NCBI GenBank assembly: GCA_041690535.1 | Contig: JAWLHA010000027.1 | Location: 1 to 55,793 of the forward strand | DNA length: 55,793 bases | Reading direction: 5' to 3' | From: JAWLHA01 sp041690535 | GTDB taxonomy: Bacteria; Pseudomonadota; Gammaproteobacteria; Thiohalomonadales; Thiohalomonadaceae | Notes under the pieces: model-generated | Seen by the model: only the letters and a program-made list of their open reading frames with translations | Database searches by the model: none | Told to the model about the DNA's origin: nothing | Position numbers and translations under genes: made by a program | Shown here: in pieces, positions 52,489-55,793 of the stretch | How the letters are laid out: every line of letters begins with the position of its first letter | Position numbering within the stretch: the first letter of the stretch is position 1

Positions 52489-53586
52489 CTATTTCCGAGC
52501 TGCGCGAGGAGCAAGCGCCACCGCCTCTGGCGCGGCTCGATTGTGCCAGCTTCCCAGCAGCACCGTGGTTACCGTAAGAACCACGGGCCCCAGAACGAGA
52601 CCGGCCGGGCCAAACAAAAGCAGACCACCGACCACGGACATGAAGGTGACAACGGTATGGAGCTTAAGTCGTTTTCCCACCAGGATCGGACGAAGCAGGT
52701 TATCGATTGTGCCGACGATAAATATGCCCCACAGGGTGAGAATCAGGGCTTTCCACCACGAGCCTTCCAAAGCCAGAAAGAGAACCGCTGGGATCCAGAC
52801 AATAAAGGCACCCAACACCGGCACCACTGCCAGCAAAGCCATCACCAGACCCCAGAATAACGGCGTGGACAGGCCAAGCCACCAGAACATCAGCCCACCA
52901 AGAGGACCCTGTAGGGAAGAGACAGCCAGCGTTCCGTAGAGCGTGGCGTAAATGGTATCGCCGACCCGGTCCAACAGCCGGTTCATCTCTGCTTCCGGGA
53001 GAGGAGACAAAGACCGGAGCGCTTGAAGCGCCGCACCCCGGTCACGGAGGAAAAAGAACAACAGGTAGAAGGTCATGCCGAGGCCGATCACCTGAACCGT
53101 CGAACCCTTTACGATGGCCCCGGCAGTATTGCTAAGCCAGCGGGTGAACGTACTAACGATTCCCGGCAGGTCGAGCTGCCGCTCCACCCTGTCGACGAGA
53201 GGTGCCAGACGCGGCTGGGCTTCCAGGGCGCGTCTCCACTCGCCGGACTCGACCTTCTTCTCGATGAGTTGCGCACCTGCTGTCGCCTGCAGCAGAAGCC
53301 GCTGCGCCAGGAACGTCGCGGGGACGACCACTGTCAGCCCCACCACCAACACCGAGACCAAAGCAGCCAAGCCTGGGCGCTTAAGCTTTGACTCAATCCA
53401 CCGTTGTAACGGCAAGAACAAGACCGCCAGCGAAAGGGCCCAGACGACCGCGGACAAAAACGGCGCGACCAGCCGGTAACAGAGATAACTTCCGAAGACC
53501 GTTGCGGCCAACAGCACGAAGGTCTGAACGTTGCGCGGTGAATCCCAGCCTGCAGGCGCCATCTGCTTGGTATCTGATTCGTTCAT
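52489..53586 (-). CDS. AI-2E/PerM-family permease
   Basis: The 365-aa protein has about eight membrane segments and the AI-2E transporter core (LYGTLAVSSLQGPLGGLMFW, FIVGTIDNLLRPILVGKRLKLHTVVTFMSVVGG, where the NLLRPILVG motif is diagnostic). Members are called AI-2 exporters or PerM, and many are Na+/H+ or unknown-substrate permeases. ATG at MNESDT is taken; an in-frame ATG at 53625 is possible. It has no operon partner. Confidence 0.88.
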   Translation of the reverse strand: MNESDTKQMAPAGWDSPRNVQTFVLLAATVFGSYLCYRLVAPFLSAVVWALSLAVLFLPLQRWIESKLKRPGLAALVSVLVVGLTVVVPATFLAQRLLLQATAGAQLIEKKVESGEWRRALEAQPRLAPLVDRVERQLDLPGIVSTFTRWLSNTAGAIVKGSTVQVIGLGMTFYLLFFFLRDRGAALQALRSLSPLPEAEMNRLLDRVGDTIYATLYGTLAVSSLQGPLGGLMFWWLGLSTPLFWGLVMALLAVVPVLGAFIVWIPAVLFLALEGSWWKALILTLWGIFIVGTIDNLLRPILVGKRLKLHTVVTFMSVVGGLLLFGPAGLVLGPVVLTVTTVLLGSWHNRAAPEAVALAPRAARK

Positions 53587-53861
53587 CCTGCCGTCGCGTC
53601 GGTCATTTTTGCCTTCGGTCGTCATTCTGCCCTCAAGCCTTTCACCCGCCACGCTGCCTCCGGCAGCCCAATCCGCCCCACCCCGCCCTCCAGAATCTGT
53701 CGCAGCAAATTACCGGCCTCGGATAGACAACGGTTAAGTCTCTGAAAGAACCAGCCAGAAAACCGGCCCCAGTCCTCCTTTTGGGTCAGCCAACGGACGT
53801 GTCTCGGCATCGGCGTCCGGCCAAAGGGGCCGATCGACGGTGCCGCCGTCCCGCCGCGGCC

Positions 53862-54157
53862 CATCGGAAAAAGCCCCGCTTGGCCAGTTCCACAGCGAAA
53901 AGATAGACAACCACCACGGCCCCGAGGACGACGTAGATGCGGCCGGGGGCGGCACAGACTCGAAATTGGGTTCCGATCGGGGTCAACGGAACCAGCAGCG
54001 CCAGGGCCACAACGGCCGGCTAGGTGGCCGTCAGCAAGGGGTGGGCGCGGCTTTTCAGCGGACTGCCGTGCGTGCGGATCAACAACACCTGGGTACAGAG
54101 CGATTCGATAAACCAGCCGGTCCGTAACAGCTTCTCGCCCGCCTGCAGGACGCTCAT
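53862..54157 (-). pseudogene. P-type ATPase (MgtA-type) C-terminal remnant with in-frame stop
   Basis: Translation gives MSVLQAGEKLLRTGWFIES, then LCTQVLLIRTHGSPLKSRA and HPLLTAT followed by a TAG stop; the frame then continues VVALALLVPLTPIGTQFRV and VVVVYLFAVELAKRGFF. GWFIESLCTQ and VELAKRGFF are C-terminal membrane motifs of MgtA/cation P-type ATPases. Everything upstream (the ATP-binding and phosphorylation domains) is missing. The flanks at 53587-53861 and 54158-54372 show no intact gene. Confidence 0.75.
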
Positions 54158-54372
54158 CAAGAGGGTACAAGGTGACCCCACCCTGGTTCAGCACGCCCCG
54201 CCTCCGGAGCGGCGGGTCACCAGCGGAATCTCCGCCATCGCGGAGTTGATGCGCCTGCTTGAGATGCCGGGGCTGGACTGCGCCGGCCAATGACGGCTTC
54301 CCGGCAACAAACCGCCGTTCCGCTCACTCCCCTTTGGCGACAGCTCTTGGCCGGTTGCTGCCGCTGCTACTT

Positions 54373-54399
54373 GGATTCCCGCCTTCGCGGGAATGACGG
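54373..54399 (+). repeat. REP-like palindrome
   Basis: A full copy of GGATTCCCGCCTTCGCGGG followed by AATGACGG, identical to the core of the repeats at 55548-55793. Confidence 0.85.
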
Positions 54400-54492
54400 G
54401 TATCGGCCGATAGCTGCTGTAACGTCTCTTTACCCCTATTTCTCGCCCTCCTTCCCGAATCGGCAGGCCTGTAACCGGCAGCCGTCAGAGGG

Positions 54493-55389
54493 TTAGCCGG
54501 CTGCAATCCGTTCCCGGCACAGCGACTCCGTCGTTTCCAGTAGCTGTTTTACGCGTGGGGCGAGGTATTCCACTTCCTGCCAGAACACCTGGAAGTCCTT
54601 GTGGTAGCGGGCGCCGATGTAGGCTTTGTCCAGTAGCGTGAAGCGTTCGCTCTCTTCGCGGGTGCGTTGGGGGAAGATCGCCTCGAACACCGGGCCGAAG
54701 CGTTCGGCGGAGAGTCCCAGGTGTTTGAGGAAGTGTTCGTGGGGACAGTAGCCGGTGAAGACGAGGAGGATCGCCTTGTAGGCGGATTCGGCGGCCTGGT
54801 TCAGGTTGAACATCGCGCCGCGGAGATCGCCTTCGTCGTAATCGACTTGATAATGCCGATAGAAGCGGGTGGCTCGATTGAACCAGGATTCAAAGTCGCT
54901 CTGGGCGATACGCCGTTTCTCTTCCGGTGAAAGCTGCCGCGGTTCGGCCAGTTCGTGCAGCGCGGAGTCGTACAGCAGGCGCCCTTCTCGCTTGATGTCG
55001 AGGAAGAAGTAGCGGCTCTCCTCCAGGGCTTTGTCCACCTCGTCGATGGGGTGGCAGATGAGCCGCACCAGTGCCGAGAGGCCGGCCCGGTTGCAGGCGT
55101 CTTCCACCTTGGACCAGCGTGCCGTGTCGGCAGCGCGTGCTTCGTCTTCGACGAGGACCAGGATGTCGTAGTCGGAGGCGTGGCCGGACCAGCGCTTGGG
55201 CGCGAGATCCCTCTCCTCCTTGTAGTCGCCCCGCGCATAGGAGCCGAAGAGGATGATCATCTCGACTTCTTCGTGCGCCCGGACGACGCGCACGATCTCG
55301 CCAAGCTCGCGCTGCTTGGCTTCGGGCAGGTGGGAAAGGTCGGTCTGCATTTTTCCGCGGTCGTTGAGGCTCTCTTCCTTTCGGTACAT
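54493..55389 (-). CDS. Fused nucleotidyltransferase-HEPN protein
   Basis: The 298-aa protein has an N-terminal minimal nucleotidyltransferase domain with the catalytic motif ILFGSYARGDYKE (GS at 49-50) and the paired aspartates SDYDILV (73 and 75), and a C-terminal HEPN domain (about 165-290, LNQAAESAYKAILLVF). GGGAAGGGCACCG precedes the ATG. MNT-HEPN pairs act as toxin-antitoxin systems in which the transferase adenylylates the HEPN RNase; here both are in one chain, as in some chromosomal proteins. No partner gene is next to it. HEPN catalytic Rx4-6H is not clearly formed, so it may be inactive as an RNase. Confidence 0.88.
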   Translation of the reverse strand: MYRKEESLNDRGKMQTDLSHLPEAKQRELGEIVRVVRAHEEVEMIILFGSYARGDYKEERDLAPKRWSGHASDYDILVLVEDEARAADTARWSKVEDACNRAGLSALVRLICHPIDEVDKALEESRYFFLDIKREGRLLYDSALHELAEPRQLSPEEKRRIAQSDFESWFNRATRFYRHYQVDYDEGDLRGAMFNLNQAAESAYKAILLVFTGYCPHEHFLKHLGLSAERFGPVFEAIFPQRTREESERFTLLDKAYIGARYHKDFQVFWQEVEYLAPRVKQLLETTESLCRERIAAG

Positions 55390-55547
55390 CGGTGCCCTTC
55401 CCTATTGCCTGTCGCCTGTTCCTCGGTCGGCCTGTCGATATTCCCGCGGCGCTTTGTTGTGCGGAAACGTAGTGGATATCGGGCTCGATGGTAAAGGGGC
55501 GCACAGACAACGGCAAGTCAGGGATTTCGGGGGATGGAACGAATTGT

Positions 55548-55793
55548 GGCGAGACGCTGCCGTCGCAAGCCCGAATTCCCGTGGATGCCTGGATTCCCGC
55601 CTTCGCGGGAATGACGGTGAGTGGCGAGACGCTGCCGCGGAAGCCTGGTTCCGTGGTGCCTGGATTCCCGCCTTCGCGGGAATGACGGTTGGTGGCGAGA
55701 TGCTGCCGCAGAAGCCTGGAGTCCCGTGGGTGCCTGGATTCCCGCCTTCGCGGGAATGACGGTTAGTGGCGAGACGCTGCCGCGGAAGCCTGG
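55548..55793 (+). repeat. Tandem array of REP-containing units
   Basis: Three and a third units of 71-75 bases start at GGCGAGACGCTGCCG (55548, 55623, 55694 and 55768). Each has the palindrome ATTCCCGCCTTCGCGGGAAT near its end (55593, 55664, 55738). The fourth unit is cut by the window edge. Confidence 0.92.

Noticed and set aside
55548..55793. CRISPR array
   Set aside because: The units are 71-75 bases with sequence conserved across the whole unit, not short repeats with unique spacers, and no cas genes are present.

Overview
The window is high-GC DNA with tightly packed operons. Its gene content (DsrC-, TusA-, DsrE- and YedE-type sulfur proteins, multihaem cytochromes c, LolD/FtsX-type export, copper resistance) and its dispersed palindromic repeats suggest a sulfur-metabolising gammaproteobacterium, perhaps Ectothiorhodospiraceae (Thioalkalivibrio-like). 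That placement is inference; there is no rRNA or other taxonomic marker in the window.

Layout. 0-3.3 kb: a c-di-GMP-I (GEMM) riboswitch followed by a TldD/PmbA-type protease pair. 3.5-4.4 kb: a small membrane protein and a DsrC/TusE-family protein without the C-terminal cysteine. 4.7-16.1 kb, minus strand: one long operon-like run that reads, in transcription order, TusA-like, YedE/YeeE permease, TusA-like, DsrE-like, DsrE-like, a 58-aa protein, a tandem-rhodanese lipoprotein, a pentahaem cytochrome c, a small secreted protein, a trihaem cytochrome c, an outer-membrane porin, a PAS histidine kinase and an NtrC-type sigma-54 activator, followed by a ferritin-like protein. A sigma-54 promoter match sits just upstream of the first gene. 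The first half resembles the yedE-tusA-dsrE clusters linked to sulfur disproportionation. The second half resembles the rhodanese-lipoprotein/porin/cytochrome clusters (ext) linked to selenite and tellurite reduction. The combination is the best candidate for an undescribed system here: a self-regulated cell-envelope chalcogen redox pathway.

16.4-24.6 kb: a complete Wadjet anti-plasmid system (jetABCD, TIGR02677-02680 set). 24.6-27.0 kb: accessory genes, including a ParA ATPase with a large in-frame deletion. 27.3-30.0 kb: a PAS-GGDEF-EAL protein divergent from a KfrA-like DNA-binding protein. 30.0-36.5 kb, minus strand: an eight-part export operon (TPR-like protein, LolD-like ATPase, FtsX-like permease, LolA-like protein, beta-barrel protein, LytS-type kinase, LytTR regulator).

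37-46 kb: a metal and redox region with a mercuric-reductase-like flavoprotein, copA-copB and a type II NADH dehydrogenase. It is mixed with decaying genes (doxX, a methyltransferase remnant, membrane-protein remnants) and several inverted-repeat elements. 46.1-51.0 kb: an HlyD / RbbA-like / YhhJ-like ABC exporter. 51.1-54.2 kb: a frameshifted DUF3179 gene, an AI-2E-type permease and a P-type ATPase remnant. 54.5-55.8 kb: a fused nucleotidyltransferase-HEPN protein beside a tandem array of REP-like repeats. No tRNA, rRNA, CRISPR array or intact transposase was recognised.
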